Notes: generated from the letters alone by a model not told the origin. 64,000 bases of DNA from CAVSUR01 sp963846005 (GCA_963846005.1 CAWJUH010000006.1:1-64000), one strand, 5' to 3'; numbered from the stretch's first letter, positions 20,749-30,813 are shown. Program-made: numbers and translations.

Positions 20749-20764
20749 CCCGTATGGTCTGGCT

Positions 20765-22204
20765 ATGGATTCGCTAAGCCAGCAAGCCGTCAGCGCGCCT
20801 GATCTCGCGCGGCGCGGCCCGGCCGCGCCGCGCGAGGTGCTGGTGATCGTGTCCGCGGGCGTGGTCATGGCCAGCCTGGACCTGTTCATCGTCAACGTGG
20901 CCCTGCCGCAGATCGCCGCCGAGCTGCACGAGCCGGACCTGAGCGCGCTGTCCTGGGTGCTGAACGGGTACGCGATCGTCTACGCGGCGCTGCTCGTGCT
21001 GGCCGGACGGCTGGCTGACCGGCGGGCCCGCGAGCACGGCTTCCTGCTGGGCGTAGCGATCTTCACCGCCGCCTCGGCGGCCTGCGGCGCGGCCACCAGC
21101 GTGGCCATGCTGGTCGGCTTCCGGCTGGTCCAGGCGGCCGGGGCCGCGCTGCTCACGCCGACCTCGCTCGGCCTGGTGCTCGCCTCCTACCCGCCGCAGC
21201 GGCGCGCCGGGGCGGTCCGCGCCTGGACCGCGGCCGGCGGGATGGCCGCCGCGCTCGGCCCGGTCGCCGGCGGCCTGCTGGTCACGATCAGCTGGCGCTG
21301 GGTCTTCTTCGTGAACGTGCCGATCGGCCTGGCCGCGCTGCTGATCGGCTGGCGGCGGCTGCCGCACGTGCCCGGGCACGCGGGCCCGCGCCCGGACGTG
21401 CTCGGCGCGCTGCTGGTCACCGCCGGGGTGGGCGGCGCGACCCTCGGCCTGGTCAAGGGCGGCGGCTGGGGCTGGGATTCGGCGGCCACGATCGGCGTGC
21501 TGGCCGCCTCGGCCGCGGTCCTGGCGTTGTTCGCGCTGCACTGCGCCCGGAGCCGCAATCCGCTGATCGCGCCGGAGCTGCTGCGGATCCGGCCGTTCAC
21601 CGGGGCCTCGGCGGTGATGCTGCTGTTCTCCATCGCCTTCGGCGGCATGCTGCTGTCGGTCGTGCTCTGGCTGCAGGACGGCTGGGGCTGGTCGGCGCTG
21701 CGCTCCGGGCTGGCCATCGCGCCCGGCCCGGTCATGGTGCCGGTGATCTCCTTCACCGTCACCGGCGGGCTGATCGCCCGGTTCGGCCCGGCCGCGGTGA
21801 CCGCCCTCGGCTCGGCCGTGTTCGCCGGCGGCATTGCCTGGTGGGCCGCCGCGATCAGCATGACGCCGGATTACGGGCACGTGCTCGGCGGCATGCTGGC
21901 CACCGGCATCGGGGTGGGCCTGACGCTGCCCACGCTGATGTCCACGGGCGCGTCGGCGCTGCCGCCGGCCTCGTTCGCCACCGGCTCCGGCGTCGTCAAC
22001 ATGCTGCGCCAGGTGGGCTTCGCGATCGGGGTCGCGGTGCTGGTCGCCGTGCTCGGCACCCCGGCCACGCCCGCGGCGCGGCTGGCCGCCTTCCGGCACG
22101 GCTGGCTGGTCATCGCGGCCATCGCCCTGGCCGGCGCCGCCGGCGCCGTCCTGCTCCGCCGCCGCCCGCCGACCGCATCTCCCGTCATACCCGTCACATC
22201 CTGA
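20765..22204 (+). CDS. MFS drug transporter, DHA2 (EmrB/QacA) type
   Basis: A 479-residue membrane protein with about 14 helices. The first helix has VMASLDLFIVNVALPQI, the typical DHA2 motif D, followed by LSWVLNGYAIVYAALLVLAG and the motif A-like LAGRLADRRAREHGFLLG. Motif C-like GPVAGGLLVTISWRWVFFVN is also present. Likely a proton-driven exporter of small hydrophobic compounds. The ATG is 54 bases from the divergent HxlR gene, which presumably controls it. Confidence 0.88.
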   Translation: MDSLSQQAVSAPDLARRGPAAPREVLVIVSAGVVMASLDLFIVNVALPQIAAELHEPDLSALSWVLNGYAIVYAALLVLAGRLADRRAREHGFLLGVAIFTAASAACGAATSVAMLVGFRLVQAAGAALLTPTSLGLVLASYPPQRRAGAVRAWTAAGGMAAALGPVAGGLLVTISWRWVFFVNVPIGLAALLIGWRRLPHVPGHAGPRPDVLGALLVTAGVGGATLGLVKGGGWGWDSAATIGVLAASAAVLALFALHCARSRNPLIAPELLRIRPFTGASAVMLLFSIAFGGMLLSVVLWLQDGWGWSALRSGLAIAPGPVMVPVISFTVTGGLIARFGPAAVTALGSAVFAGGIAWWAAAISMTPDYGHVLGGMLATGIGVGLTLPTLMSTGASALPPASFATGSGVVNMLRQVGFAIGVAVLVAVLGTPATPAARLAAFRHGWLVIAAIALAGAAGAVLLRRRPPTASPVIPVTS

Positions 22205-22263
22205 ATCAGCGCGGAAGATTCGTTAACGCCAGCGGCACATATCCTCCGCGCTGATCCGGCGCT

Positions 22264-23020
22264 TCAACCGCGGGCGGGCGCGGTGCCGGCCAGGCGGGCC
22301 AGCGCCGGGACGGCGAACGCGGCGGCCAGCGAGGCATAGCCCGCGTCGTTGGGATGGAAGTGGTCGGCGGCCAGCCGGCCGCGCCACGAGGACGGCCCGC
22401 CCGAGCGCAGGTCCGCGACCGCGACCCGGCCGGCCTGGCCTGGCAGGCCCGCGGCGGCCTGGCCGAGCAGGGCGTTGACTTCCCGGGCCGCCTGCCGCGG
22501 GTTCGGCAAGTTCGCGATCACGGCACCGGCCAGGCAGCCGGTCCAGCAACTCGCCGAACAACCCGGCCAGCGCGTCCCGGTGCCGGCGCCGCATCAGGTC
22601 GTTCGAGCCGATCAGCACGGTGACCAGGTCCGGCCGCAGGCCGAGCCGCGCGATCGCGGGCAGCTGATCAGCCAGCACGTCGCCCACCCGGGCGCCGCTG
22701 ACCGACAGGTTCACGATCCGTGCCGGATGCCCGCGCCCGGCCAGCCGCGTCCCGAGCTGGCCGGCCCAGCCCCGGTCGAAGCGGGACGCGCCGATGCCCT
22801 GGGTCATCGAGTCGCCGAGCGCCACCCACAGCGCCCCGCCTGCCGGGCCCGCCGCCAGGGCCGCCGCGTTGGCCTGCTGCCAGGCCCGTGCGTACGGCTC
22901 GATCTGGGCCTGCACCGCGCGCACCCCGGGCAGCGCCACCGCCGCCGCGCGGTAGAGCGGCCCGACTGGCCGCGGGCTGAGGTTGGAGTAGGCGATCGGC
23001 GGCGCCTGCCGGTCGGTCAC
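22264..23020 (-). CDS. SGNH/GDSL-family hydrolase, one frameshift
   Basis: Esterase/lipase-type hydrolase of about 250 residues. Block I has the nucleophile in ALGDSMTQGIGASRFDRGW, block II is NLSVSGARVGDV with the oxyanion Gly, block III is VTVLIGSNDLMRR with Asn, and block V is DHFHPNDAGYASLA with the Asp-His pair. The first three blocks and the last are in different frames; a one-base change near 22520 joins DRLPG to VIANLPNPRQAAREV. The GTG start at 23020 is chosen because the protein sense begins there; there is no signal peptide, so it is probably cytoplasmic. Confidence 0.8.
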
Positions 23021-23190
23021 GCCGGGATCAACACCGCGCCGCCCGCGATCAGTCCCGCCGCCAGCGCCGCGAGCGCCGCCGCCAGCGCCGTAAGCGCCGC
23101 CGGGCGGTGCCCGGGCGCGGCTAGGATCTTGTCGCCGCCGGCCTCCCGGCGTGATCGTGCCCCCCGGAAGACAAGCCAAGGAGAACGGCC

Positions 23191-24579
23191 GTGAGCCGAG
23201 TTGCCCACCCGGCGGGCCCGTGGCATGCCGACATGCTGCCCCCCGAGCAGCCCGGCCCGCCCCCGGCCGACGTCAACGCGCTGGCGCCCGCCATCTGGCC
23301 GCGCACGGCCCGGCGCTCCGGCGGCGCGCTGGAGATCGGCGGCGTGGACGTGCGCGCGCTCGCGCGCGAGTTCGGCACTCCGCTGTTCGCGCTGGACGAG
23401 GCCGACTTCCGCGGCCGCTGCGAGGACTTCCGGCAGGCCTTCGGCCCCGGCACCGGCGTGTTCTACGCCGCGAAGGCGTTCTGCAGCCGCGCGGTACTGC
23501 GCTGGGTCAGCGAGGAGGGCCTCGGGGTCGACGTCTGCACCGGCGGCGAGCTGGAGATCGCGCTGCAGGCCGGGGTGGCGCCGGAGCTGATAACCCTGCA
23601 TGGCAGCAACAAGCTGCCCGGTGAGCTGGACCGCGCCGTCCAGGCCGGCATCGGCCACATCGTGGTGGATTCGCTGGCCGAGATCGGCCGGCTGGCCGCG
23701 GCGGCCGCGGCCGGCCCCGCCCGGCCGCGGGTCCTGGTCCGGGTGACCACCGGCGTCGAGGCCGCCGCGCACGAATTCGTGGCCACCGCGCACGACGACC
23801 AGAAGTTCGGTTTCTCGCTGTCCTCCGGCGCCGCCGACGAGGCGGTCCGCCAGGTGCTCGGCTGCCCGGAGCTCGAGCTGGCCGGGCTGCACTCGCACAT
23901 CGGCTCGCAGATCTACGACACCGCGGGTTTCGATGTGGCCGCGCACCGGGTGCTGGAGCTGGCCGTGCGCATCCGCGACCAGTACGGCATCAGCATCGCC
24001 GAGCTGAACCTGGGCGGCGGGTTCGGCATCGCCTACACCCCGGCCGACGATCCCGGTGAGGTGGCCGCGATCGCGGCGGGGCTGCGCCAGATCATGGCCA
24101 GCCAGTGCCGGATGGCCGGCCTCGACCTGCCGCAGCTGACCGTCGAGCCCGGCCGTGCCATCGCCGGGCCTGGCACGGTCACGCTGTACGAGATCGGCAC
24201 GGTCAAGAACGTCGACGGGCTGCGGACCTACGTCAGCGTGGACGGCGGGATGAGCGACAACATCAGGACGGCGCTGTACGACGCGGCCTACACCTGCGCG
24301 CTGGCCTCGCGCGAGTCCAGCGCGCCGGTCATGCTGTGCCGCCTGGTGGGACGGCACTGCGAGAGCGGCGACATCGTAGTCCGCGACGCCTGGCTGCCCG
24401 GTGACCTGATCCCGGGGGACCTGATCGCGGTCGCGGCCACCGGCGCGTACTGCCGGTCCATGGCCAGCAACTACAACCACGTGCCGCGCCCGGGCGTGGT
24501 CGCCGTGGCCGGCGGCGCCGCCCGCGAGATCGTGCGCCGCGAGACGGACGCCGACCTGCTGGCCCTCGACGTCGGCTAG
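23191..24579 (+). CDS. lysA: Diaminopimelate decarboxylase
   Basis: PLP enzyme making L-lysine from meso-diaminopimelate. The PLP lysine lies in VFYAAKAFCS. Other landmarks are LHSHIGSQI, the glycine-rich phosphate loop LNLGGGFGIAY, VEPGRAIAGP, and the C-terminal VGRHCESGDI and GAYCRSMASNYN (substrate Cys and Tyr). 462 residues is normal. The GTG start follows AAGGAGAACGGCC. In many actinomycetes lysA is followed by hom-thrC-thrB; here the next genes are on the other strand and unrelated, so it stands alone. Confidence 0.93.
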   Translation: MSRVAHPAGPWHADMLPPEQPGPPPADVNALAPAIWPRTARRSGGALEIGGVDVRALAREFGTPLFALDEADFRGRCEDFRQAFGPGTGVFYAAKAFCSRAVLRWVSEEGLGVDVCTGGELEIALQAGVAPELITLHGSNKLPGELDRAVQAGIGHIVVDSLAEIGRLAAAAAAGPARPRVLVRVTTGVEAAAHEFVATAHDDQKFGFSLSSGAADEAVRQVLGCPELELAGLHSHIGSQIYDTAGFDVAAHRVLELAVRIRDQYGISIAELNLGGGFGIAYTPADDPGEVAAIAAGLRQIMASQCRMAGLDLPQLTVEPGRAIAGPGTVTLYEIGTVKNVDGLRTYVSVDGGMSDNIRTALYDAAYTCALASRESSAPVMLCRLVGRHCESGDIVVRDAWLPGDLIPGDLIAVAATGAYCRSMASNYNHVPRPGVVAVAGGAAREIVRRETDADLLALDVG

Positions 24580-24599
24580 CGCGTTTCACAAGGCGGCGG

Positions 24600-25223
24600 T
24601 CATGATGCGCCGCGGATCAGCGCGGCGGCCAGCGCGGACAGGTCCTGGGTCCCGGCCAGCTCGGCCAGGGCCCGCGGGGTGTGCGGCAGGCCGAGCTGGC
24701 GCGCGGCGCCGGTGACCCGGTCGTCGGTGTAGGGCCGCAGCCAGGGCCAGACGGCCTGCGCTTCGCGCAGGTAGATCGACGCGCCGGTGGCGCCGATGCC
24801 GGGTATGTCCTGCAGCCGCCCGTGCACGGCCGCGGCTTGCTGCCCGGCCGCGGCAGCGAGCTTGCGCAGATCGCCGCGGTAGGTGCCGAGCAGCCAGGTC
24901 GCTGACTGCTCCAGCCTGGTCGCCGTGCTCTCGTCGAAGCGGCGGTAATGGGCGCGGCTCAGCGCGTCAACCCGCTGCTGCCAGCTCGCCGCGAGCATGT
25001 GCCGCGGTGTCCGGTAGCCGGCCTGCAGCAGCTCGCGGGTGCCCGCCACCGCGAGGTCGGCCCCGATCGGCTTGCTCAGCAACGTCACGAGCACCATCAG
25101 CTGGTACAGCGGGGCGGGCTTGTCGCGCAGCCGGATGCCGGCCTGCGCCGCATAGGTCTGGCCGTGCTCGGTCAGCAGCTCGGCGGCCTGGCGGCGCGCC
25201 TGCTTGGTCACCGTGCCTGCCAT
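24600..25223 (-). CDS. HhH-GPD-type endonuclease-like protein
   Basis: About 207 residues with a helix-hairpin-helix near the end (LQDIPGIGATGASIYLREA) and an all-helical body (LLSKPIGADLAVAGTRELL) like endonuclease III/base-excision glycosylases. The four cysteines of an iron-sulfur cluster are absent, and the usual catalytic lysine is not obvious. The ATG at 25223 is preferred because GAGGAGG lies just upstream; an earlier in-frame ATG at 25253 overlaps the stop of the LigD polymerase (ATGA), so the genes are translationally coupled whichever start is used. The context points to DNA repair. Confidence 0.65.
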   Translation of the reverse strand: MAGTVTKQARRQAAELLTEHGQTYAAQAGIRLRDKPAPLYQLMVLVTLLSKPIGADLAVAGTRELLQAGYRTPRHMLAASWQQRVDALSRAHYRRFDESTATRLEQSATWLLGTYRGDLRKLAAAAGQQAAAVHGRLQDIPGIGATGASIYLREAQAVWPWLRPYTDDRVTGAARQLGLPHTPRALAELAGTQDLSALAAALIRGAS

Positions 25224-25249
25224 CCGGGCCTCCTCAGTGGCTGCCGTGC

Positions 25250-26191
25250 TCATCCGGTCTCATCTGCTCCGGCCTGGTCCGCTCCGGCCTGGTCCGCGCG
25301 GATCTTGCGCAGCAGGCGCTGCGGCCCGGCCAGCCCGCGCCGGTGCCGGGCCATGTCCCGCCACGGGTCGCCGCGATCGGCCAGCCGGCGGCCGATGGTG
25401 CGCAGCGTGTAGCGGTCGGCGCGCAGTCCCGGCGCGGCCAGCTCGTCCCAGTCGACCGGGGTCGCGACCGGGGCGCCCGGCCGGGGCCGCAGCGAATACG
25501 GCGCGACCGCGGTCTGGGCGTAGCCGTTGCGCATCACGTCGAGGTAGAGCCGGCCGCGGCGGGCTGCCTTGCGGGCCTCGGTGGTGCGGTGCGCCGGGTC
25601 GTCAGCGGCGAGCGCCCCGGCGACCTCGCGGGCGAAGCCGCGCACCGCGTCGAAGTCGGCGCCGCCTTGCAGCGGCACCACCACGTGCACGCCGCGCGAC
25701 CCGGTGAGCTGCGCGTACGCGGTGAGCCCGAGGTCGGCGAGCAGGTCGCGGGCGGCGCAGGCGGTGTCGCGGACGGGGCCGGCGCCGGCGCCGGACGGGT
25801 CCAGGTCAATGACCATCCGGTCCGGGGCGCCGAGGCTGGCGGTCCGTGACAGCCAGCCATGCACGGTGAGCACGTCCTGATTGGCCAGCCACTGCAGGTC
25901 CTCGGGCAGGCTCGCCACGGCGTGCTCGACCTTGCCGCCGTCGTCCCGGCCGACGACGGCCCGGCCGAGCCAGTCCGGCGGTGCGCTGCCGCTGATGTCC
26001 TGCTGGATGAAGCCCGGCGCGCCGATGCCCCGGGGGAAGCGCTGCAGCGTCAGCGGCAGGCCGCGCAGGTGCGGCAGCATCACGCCGGCCACCCGCCGGT
26101 AGTGCTCGGCGACCTCCCCCTTGGTGATGCCGTCGGCGGGGAACAGCACCCGGTCGGCGTGGGTGATCTCCACCTGCCGGCGCGGGCTCAC
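25250..26191 (-). CDS. ligD: LigD-type NHEJ polymerase/primase
   Basis: Stand-alone polymerase domain of the bacterial end-joining system, about 313 residues. Landmarks are FIQQDISGSAPPDWL, the metal-binding VIDLDPSG, SGARG-like TGSRGVHVVVPL, and APYSLRPRPGAPVATPVDW. The GTG start overlaps the stop of the upstream ligase gene (GTGA). The C-terminus ends in a DQAGA-type short repeat that tails into the next gene. It is separate from the ligase rather than fused; no nuclease domain and no ku gene are seen in the window. Confidence 0.88.
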   Translation of the reverse strand: MSPRRQVEITHADRVLFPADGITKGEVAEHYRRVAGVMLPHLRGLPLTLQRFPRGIGAPGFIQQDISGSAPPDWLGRAVVGRDDGGKVEHAVASLPEDLQWLANQDVLTVHGWLSRTASLGAPDRMVIDLDPSGAGAGPVRDTACAARDLLADLGLTAYAQLTGSRGVHVVVPLQGGADFDAVRGFAREVAGALAADDPAHRTTEARKAARRGRLYLDVMRNGYAQTAVAPYSLRPRPGAPVATPVDWDELAAPGLRADRYTLRTIGRRLADRGDPWRDMARHRRGLAGPQRLLRKIRADQAGADQAGADETG

Positions 26192-27187
26192 CGGGTCTCC
26201 CGGACGACCTCGGCCGCAGCCTTGTCATGGCGCAGGCCCTGGTAGCGCGGATGGCGGAGCCTGCCGTCGCGGGTCCACTCGGTGAAGCCGATCTGCGCGA
26301 CCAGCTCCGGCGCCACCCAGGTCGCGTCGCGGCCACGGCCGGCCCCGGGTGAACGGCGGCCCGGGTTGCTCCAGCCCGCCGAGCCGCTGGTGCAGCTGGC
26401 GGAGCGTCTGCCCGGTGAAGCCGGTCCCGACCTTGCCGGCGTACACCAGGTCGCCGCCGTCGTAGTAGCCGACCAGCAGCGCGCCGAGCTCGGCTCGGCT
26501 GCCTTTCGGAGCGGTGTAACCGCCGATGACGAACTCCTGGTCGCGGACGCACTTGAACTTCAGCCAGTCCGCCGAGCGGCCGCCGGCGTACCCGGCATCG
26601 GCTCGCTTGGCGATCACGCCCTCGTCGCCGCGGCGGCACGCTTCGGCGTAGGCCTGCTCGCCGGCGCCCACCCGGTGCGGGGTGAACCGCAGCGGGCCGC
26701 GGAAGCTGAGCGCGCTGCGCAGCAGCCGCTTGCGCCAGGTCAGCGGCAGCGCGGTGATGTCGCTGCCGTCCAGGTGCAGCAGGTCGTACACGTAGTAGTA
26801 GACCGCGATCCCGGACGCGCGCGCCGCCGCGGCCTCGTGAAGGCCGGAGCGGCCCTGCAGGCGCGCGAAGCTGGTCCGGCGGCCCTCGAATGCCACGACC
26901 TCGCCGTCGAGGACGAAGCGGGAGCAGGCCTGCGCCGCGAGCGCGTCCGCGACCTCGGGATAGCTGCTCTCAAGTGGCTGGGAGTTGCGGGAACACAGCC
27001 TGACCTGCCTGCCGTCCCGGAAGGCGAGCAGCCGGATGCCGTCGAATTTGCGCTCGAAGATCCAGTCCGGGTCGGAGAACCGGTCCTGCGTCAGGGTCGC
27101 GAGCATCGGCGCGCGCCAGGCCGGCACCCGCTCCCGCCGCAGCCGCCCGGCCAGGCTGGCGGGCACGGCGTCCAGCGGGCCGGTCAC
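26188..27187 (-). CDS. ATP-dependent DNA ligase (LigD ligase domain), one frameshift
   Basis: The nucleotidyltransferase domain carries the adenylation lysine in WIFERKFDGIRLLAF, then FVLDGEVVAFEG, VYDLLHLDG, DEGVIAKRADAGYAGGRSADW and LKFKCVRDQEFVIGGY. The OB domain has LGALLVGYYDGGDLVYAGKV. Near 26345 the frame must change by one base, after which the tail reads DATWVAPELVAQIGFTEWTR to a TGA that overlaps the polymerase start. The GTG at 27187 is the most likely start, giving about 330 residues. It seals breaks together with the polymerase that follows. Confidence 0.85.
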
Positions 27188-27426
27188 GAGCGCGCCCGGC
27201 GCTTTCGCCCGGAGCCGCTGCGGCGCACGTCCCGCTTGCCGCGGCAGGCGGCCAGTGCGTCCGGCTGGGGCGGGCTGCACTGCGTCATGGCCGGACTCTG
27301 CCCGCCAGCTGCCCGGATACGCACGGGACCTCAGCGGCCCGCCGCCCGCGGGTCCGGCCAGCCGCCCCGGATGGCCGGCGGGCGCCGGGCAGGCCGGAGC
27401 CGCCACGGGCGGGCGGCGGCCGAGCG

Positions 27427-29103
27427 TCAGACGGCCTCGGGGACGCCCAGGTCCAATTCTTCGGCGTGCGCATCGGCTTGTGCCTCGGCCGCGTGCTCGC
27501 GGACCCGCTCCGGGGTCAGGCTGCTGTGCACGCCCCAGTAGAAGATGACCAGGCTGAACACCGCGATGATGCCCAGGTCCCACCAGAACGGCATGTGGTA
27601 GGGCACGGTGAGGCCGAACACCTTGGTGTAGCTGCCGACGTAGGAGCCGCCGGTGATCGACAGGTAGGTGAGGCCGAGCACCCACGGCACCGCCCAGGCC
27701 CCGGCCCGGAAGTCCAGCGGCTGCTGCTGCGGGTCGATCCGCCGGGCGATCATGTAGAGGATCAGGAAGAACGCGACCGCGATATCGAGCTTGATCACGT
27801 TCGAGGTGCCGCTCCAGTAGATGATGAAGCCGGACACCACGAAGCTGAACGGGGCCAGGAAACCGAGCAGCGGCGTCCGGTAGGGGCGCGGGCGCTCCGG
27901 GTCGCTGCGGCGCAGCGAGACCGCCGCGACCGGCGCGAAGCTGTACATGAACGAGGACGCGGCGGTGATCGCCGACACCAGCTTGGCCCAGCTGCCGAAC
28001 GGCAGGAACAGCAGGCAGCCGAAGGCGCCGCCGAAGATAATGCTGAACCACGGCACGCCGCGCTTGTTGATGTTGGAGAACACCGGCGGCAGGAACCGGG
28101 TCTTGGCCAGCGAGTAGGACAGCCGCGAGGTCGCGCTCAGGTACACCAGGCCGGTGCCGCCGGGCGAGATGATCGCGTCGATGACCAGGACGGTGGCCAG
28201 CCAGCCCAGGCCGACCGAGGTGGCCAGGGAGTAGTAGGGGCCGAAGTTGGCGTTGGCGTTGCCGAACGGGTTGGACCAGCCGTGGGCCAGGTTGGAGGGC
28301 TCCAGCCCGCCGGTGAAGCAGATCTGCAGGCCGATGTAGATGATCGCGCCCATGATCATCGAGCCGACCACCGCGATCGGCACGTCCCGGCGCGGGTTGC
28401 GCGCCTCGCCGGCCAGCTGGGCGGCCTGCTCGAAGCCCTCCAGCGCGAACACGATGCCGAGCGGGATCGCGATGAACACGCCCTTGATGCCGAACGGCAT
28501 GAAGCCGCCGCCCGCGGTGAAGTTCGAGGCGTGGAACCGCTGGCTGATGATCAGGATGATGGTGCCCACCGGGACCAGGATCTTCCAGTACATGGCCACC
28601 GTGTTGGTCCGGGCCATCCACCTGATCCCGAACAGGTTCAGCGCCGTGAACAGGAACATGGCCACGATCGCGACCACCAGGCCCAGGGGGGTGAGCAGGC
28701 CCTGAGTGTTCTGCAGGCCGTGCCACCACTTCGCGTTCACGTACCCGATCGAGGCCACCACCTCGATCGGCGCGACCGCCATGGCCTGCAGGTAGGAGAA
28801 CGTGCCGCAGAAGAACCCGCCGAGGGTGCCGGCGTGGATCCAGGTGAACCGGGCGGTGCTGCCCGAGATCGGGTAGGTCGAGCCCAGCTCGGCGTAGACC
28901 AGCGCGATGCCGATCAGCAGGACCACGCCGATGATCCAGGAGATGATCGCGGCCGGGCCGGCCACCTTCGAGGCGTTCAGCGTGGCGAGCAGCCAGCCCG
29001 ACCCGATCACCGAGCCGGCCGACACCATGAACAGCGGGAGCAGGCCCACGTCGCGGCGAAGGTGCTGCTGCACCGACTGTGCAGGAATCGACTGTTCTGC
29101 CAT
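27427..29103 (-). CDS. APC-superfamily amino acid permease
   Basis: A 558-residue transporter with 12-13 membrane helices. The start of helix 1 (FMVSAGSVIGSGWLLATLNA) has the glycine motif of the amino acid-polyamine-organocation family. FALEGFEQAAQLAGEARNP in helix 6 and RTPLLGFLAPFSFVVSG later are typical. The C-terminal tail is acidic and soluble. The substrate cannot be told. The ATG follows a weak ribosome site. Divergent from an MFS gene across a 210-base gap that carries a perfect ACACATGTGT palindrome. Confidence 0.85.
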   Translation of the reverse strand: MAEQSIPAQSVQQHLRRDVGLLPLFMVSAGSVIGSGWLLATLNASKVAGPAAIISWIIGVVLLIGIALVYAELGSTYPISGSTARFTWIHAGTLGGFFCGTFSYLQAMAVAPIEVVASIGYVNAKWWHGLQNTQGLLTPLGLVVAIVAMFLFTALNLFGIRWMARTNTVAMYWKILVPVGTIILIISQRFHASNFTAGGGFMPFGIKGVFIAIPLGIVFALEGFEQAAQLAGEARNPRRDVPIAVVGSMIMGAIIYIGLQICFTGGLEPSNLAHGWSNPFGNANANFGPYYSLATSVGLGWLATVLVIDAIISPGGTGLVYLSATSRLSYSLAKTRFLPPVFSNINKRGVPWFSIIFGGAFGCLLFLPFGSWAKLVSAITAASSFMYSFAPVAAVSLRRSDPERPRPYRTPLLGFLAPFSFVVSGFIIYWSGTSNVIKLDIAVAFFLILYMIARRIDPQQQPLDFRAGAWAVPWVLGLTYLSITGGSYVGSYTKVFGLTVPYHMPFWWDLGIIAVFSLVIFYWGVHSSLTPERVREHAAEAQADAHAEELDLGVPEAV

Positions 29104-29214
29104 CTCATCCCCTACGGGCCGGCGGCGGCGCGGGCGCCCGCCGGCCGTCCGTCCGGCCGGTGGGTGGCAAGCACGTTAGCACCGAGTGTGACGTAAATCC
29201 CGTGCGGCGCAAGT

Positions 29215-29224
29215 ACACATGTGT
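29215..29224. promoter_or_regulatory. Perfect palindrome ACACATGTGT in a divergent promoter region
   Basis: A 10-bp perfect inverted repeat inside an AT-richer patch between the APC permease and the MFS exporter starts. A possible regulator site; no regulator gene adjoins either transporter, so the binding protein is unknown. Confidence 0.3.
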
Positions 29225-29313
29225 CTATTTCGCCGGAGTGCCGTGAACCGGTTTCACCGGCTGCGGCCAGGCAGGTGCCGTTTGCCCGGCCTGCAGCCGG
29301 TTAGCTGGTCCTG

Positions 29314-30813
29314 ATGACCGGCACCGGTATCCGCCGCGGCGCCGGCCGGCGTTCCGCCGGGCGGCCGCGGGCGGCGGTCCCCGCCCTGTGCCTGGTGCAG
29401 TTCGTGGACGTGCTCGGCGTCACCGTGGTGGTGACCAGCCTGCCCGCGATGCTGGCCGATCTGCATGCCCCGCAGTCGTTCGGCAGCCTGGTGGCAACCG
29501 GATACTCGGCCCTGTTCGGCGGCCTGCTGATGTTCGGGGCCCGGCTCGGCGACCGGTTCGGGCATCGCCGCACGATCCTCGCCAGCCTGGCCGTGTTCGC
29601 GGCCGGCGCGGCCCTGGCGGCCTCGGCGGACTCAGTGCTCTGGCTGGCCGCGGGGCGGTGCCTGCAGGGGGCGGCCGCGGCCGCGTCGGTGCCCGCCGCG
29701 CTGCGGCTGCTGACCACGGTGACCCCGGACGGCCCGGCCCGGCGCCGGGCGATCGCGATGTGGAGCGCGGCCGGGGCGTCGGCCGGGGCCAGCGGGTTCG
29801 TGATCGGCGGGGTCGTCACCGACCTGACCAGCTGGCGGCTGGTGTTCTGGGGTTACCTGCCGATGGCCGCGCTGCTGGCCGCGGTCATCGCCGCCACGGT
29901 GCCCGCCGGGCCCGGGAGCGAGGTCCCGGCCACCGGGCCGGGTGCGGGGGAGGGGCTGTCACTGAACCTGCCGGGCGCGGCGCTGGTCACCGCGGCCGTG
30001 ATGAGCTTCGTGATCGGGACCACGGTGATCACCCGGCCGGGCGGCGGGCTGGCCGGCGGCCTGCTGCTCGCGGTCAGCGCCGCCGCCGCGCTCGGCTTCG
30101 CCGCCGTGGACCGCCGGGCCGCGGCGCCGCTGCTGCCGCCCGGCCTGCTCCGGTCGCCGCGGCTGCGGTCCGGGGCGGCCGGCGGCCTGCTGAACACGGC
30201 CACCACCAGCTCGGTGATCACGCTGGTCACCCTCTACCTGCAAGACACCCTGCACCGCAGCCCGCTGCAGGCGGCCGCCAGCCTGCTGCCGTTCAGCCTC
30301 GCGGTCATCGCCGGGTCCGCCCTGGCGGCCCGGCTGGCCGGCCGGCTGCGCCGCGAGCGGGTGATGGCGCTCGGCCTGCTGCTGATCGCGGCAGCGGACC
30401 TGGCGCTGGTCGCGGTGGCCGGCCAGGCCTCCGGCCCGCCGGCCTGCGCCGCGGTCGCGGGCCTCGGCATCGGGCTGTCGTCGGTCGCCGCGACGAGCCT
30501 CGGCACGGACGTGGCGGTCCGCTGGCGCGGCGCCGCGTCCGGCATCGTCAACACGGCCGCCCAGCTCGGCACGGCCGTCGGCATCGCGGCCCTGATCCTG
30601 GTCGCCGCCGCGACCAGCGGCGTCCCCGCGGCGGGCCTTCCGCCGCCGCGCATCGCCTGGGCTGCCGCCGCCCTCGCCGCGGCCCTCGGCGGGATGTACT
30701 TCCAGCGGATCGCGCGGCCGGCCGGTGCCGCTGGCCCGGCCGGCCCGCTAGGCCACGGCGCGGCGGAAGACCCGGGTGGCGCAGGCCAGCACCACGGCGC
30801 ACAGCGGGACTAG
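29314..30813 (+). CDS. MFS transporter
   Basis: About 12-14 membrane helices. CLVQFVDVLGVTVVVTSLPA is the first helix, LVATGYSALFGGLLMFGARL the second, and LGDRFGHRRTILASLAVF is motif A. PAALRLLTTVTPDG and a motif C-like GFVIGGVVTDLTSWRLVFW follow. Probably a drug or metabolite exporter. The true end may be near 30751: the last 20 residues of the open frame are low-complexity, and a TAG in the next frame at 30749-30751 meets a minus-strand TAG in a CTAG, so a base may be missing near the 3' end. Confidence 0.8.
   Translation: MTGTGIRRGAGRRSAGRPRAAVPALCLVQFVDVLGVTVVVTSLPAMLADLHAPQSFGSLVATGYSALFGGLLMFGARLGDRFGHRRTILASLAVFAAGAALAASADSVLWLAAGRCLQGAAAAASVPAALRLLTTVTPDGPARRRAIAMWSAAGASAGASGFVIGGVVTDLTSWRLVFWGYLPMAALLAAVIAATVPAGPGSEVPATGPGAGEGLSLNLPGAALVTAAVMSFVIGTTVITRPGGGLAGGLLLAVSAAAALGFAAVDRRAAAPLLPPGLLRSPRLRSGAAGGLLNTATTSSVITLVTLYLQDTLHRSPLQAAASLLPFSLAVIAGSALAARLAGRLRRERVMALGLLLIAAADLALVAVAGQASGPPACAAVAGLGIGLSSVAATSLGTDVAVRWRGAASGIVNTAAQLGTAVGIAALILVAAATSGVPAAGLPPPRIAWAAAALAAALGGMYFQRIARPAGAAGPAGPLGHGAAEDPGGAGQHHGAQRD

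Noticed and set aside
26225..28729. One 834-residue minus-strand protein spanning permease and ligase
   Set aside because: The frame happens to stay open across the APC permease antisense/off-frame sequence; only the part below about 27187 is DNA ligase.
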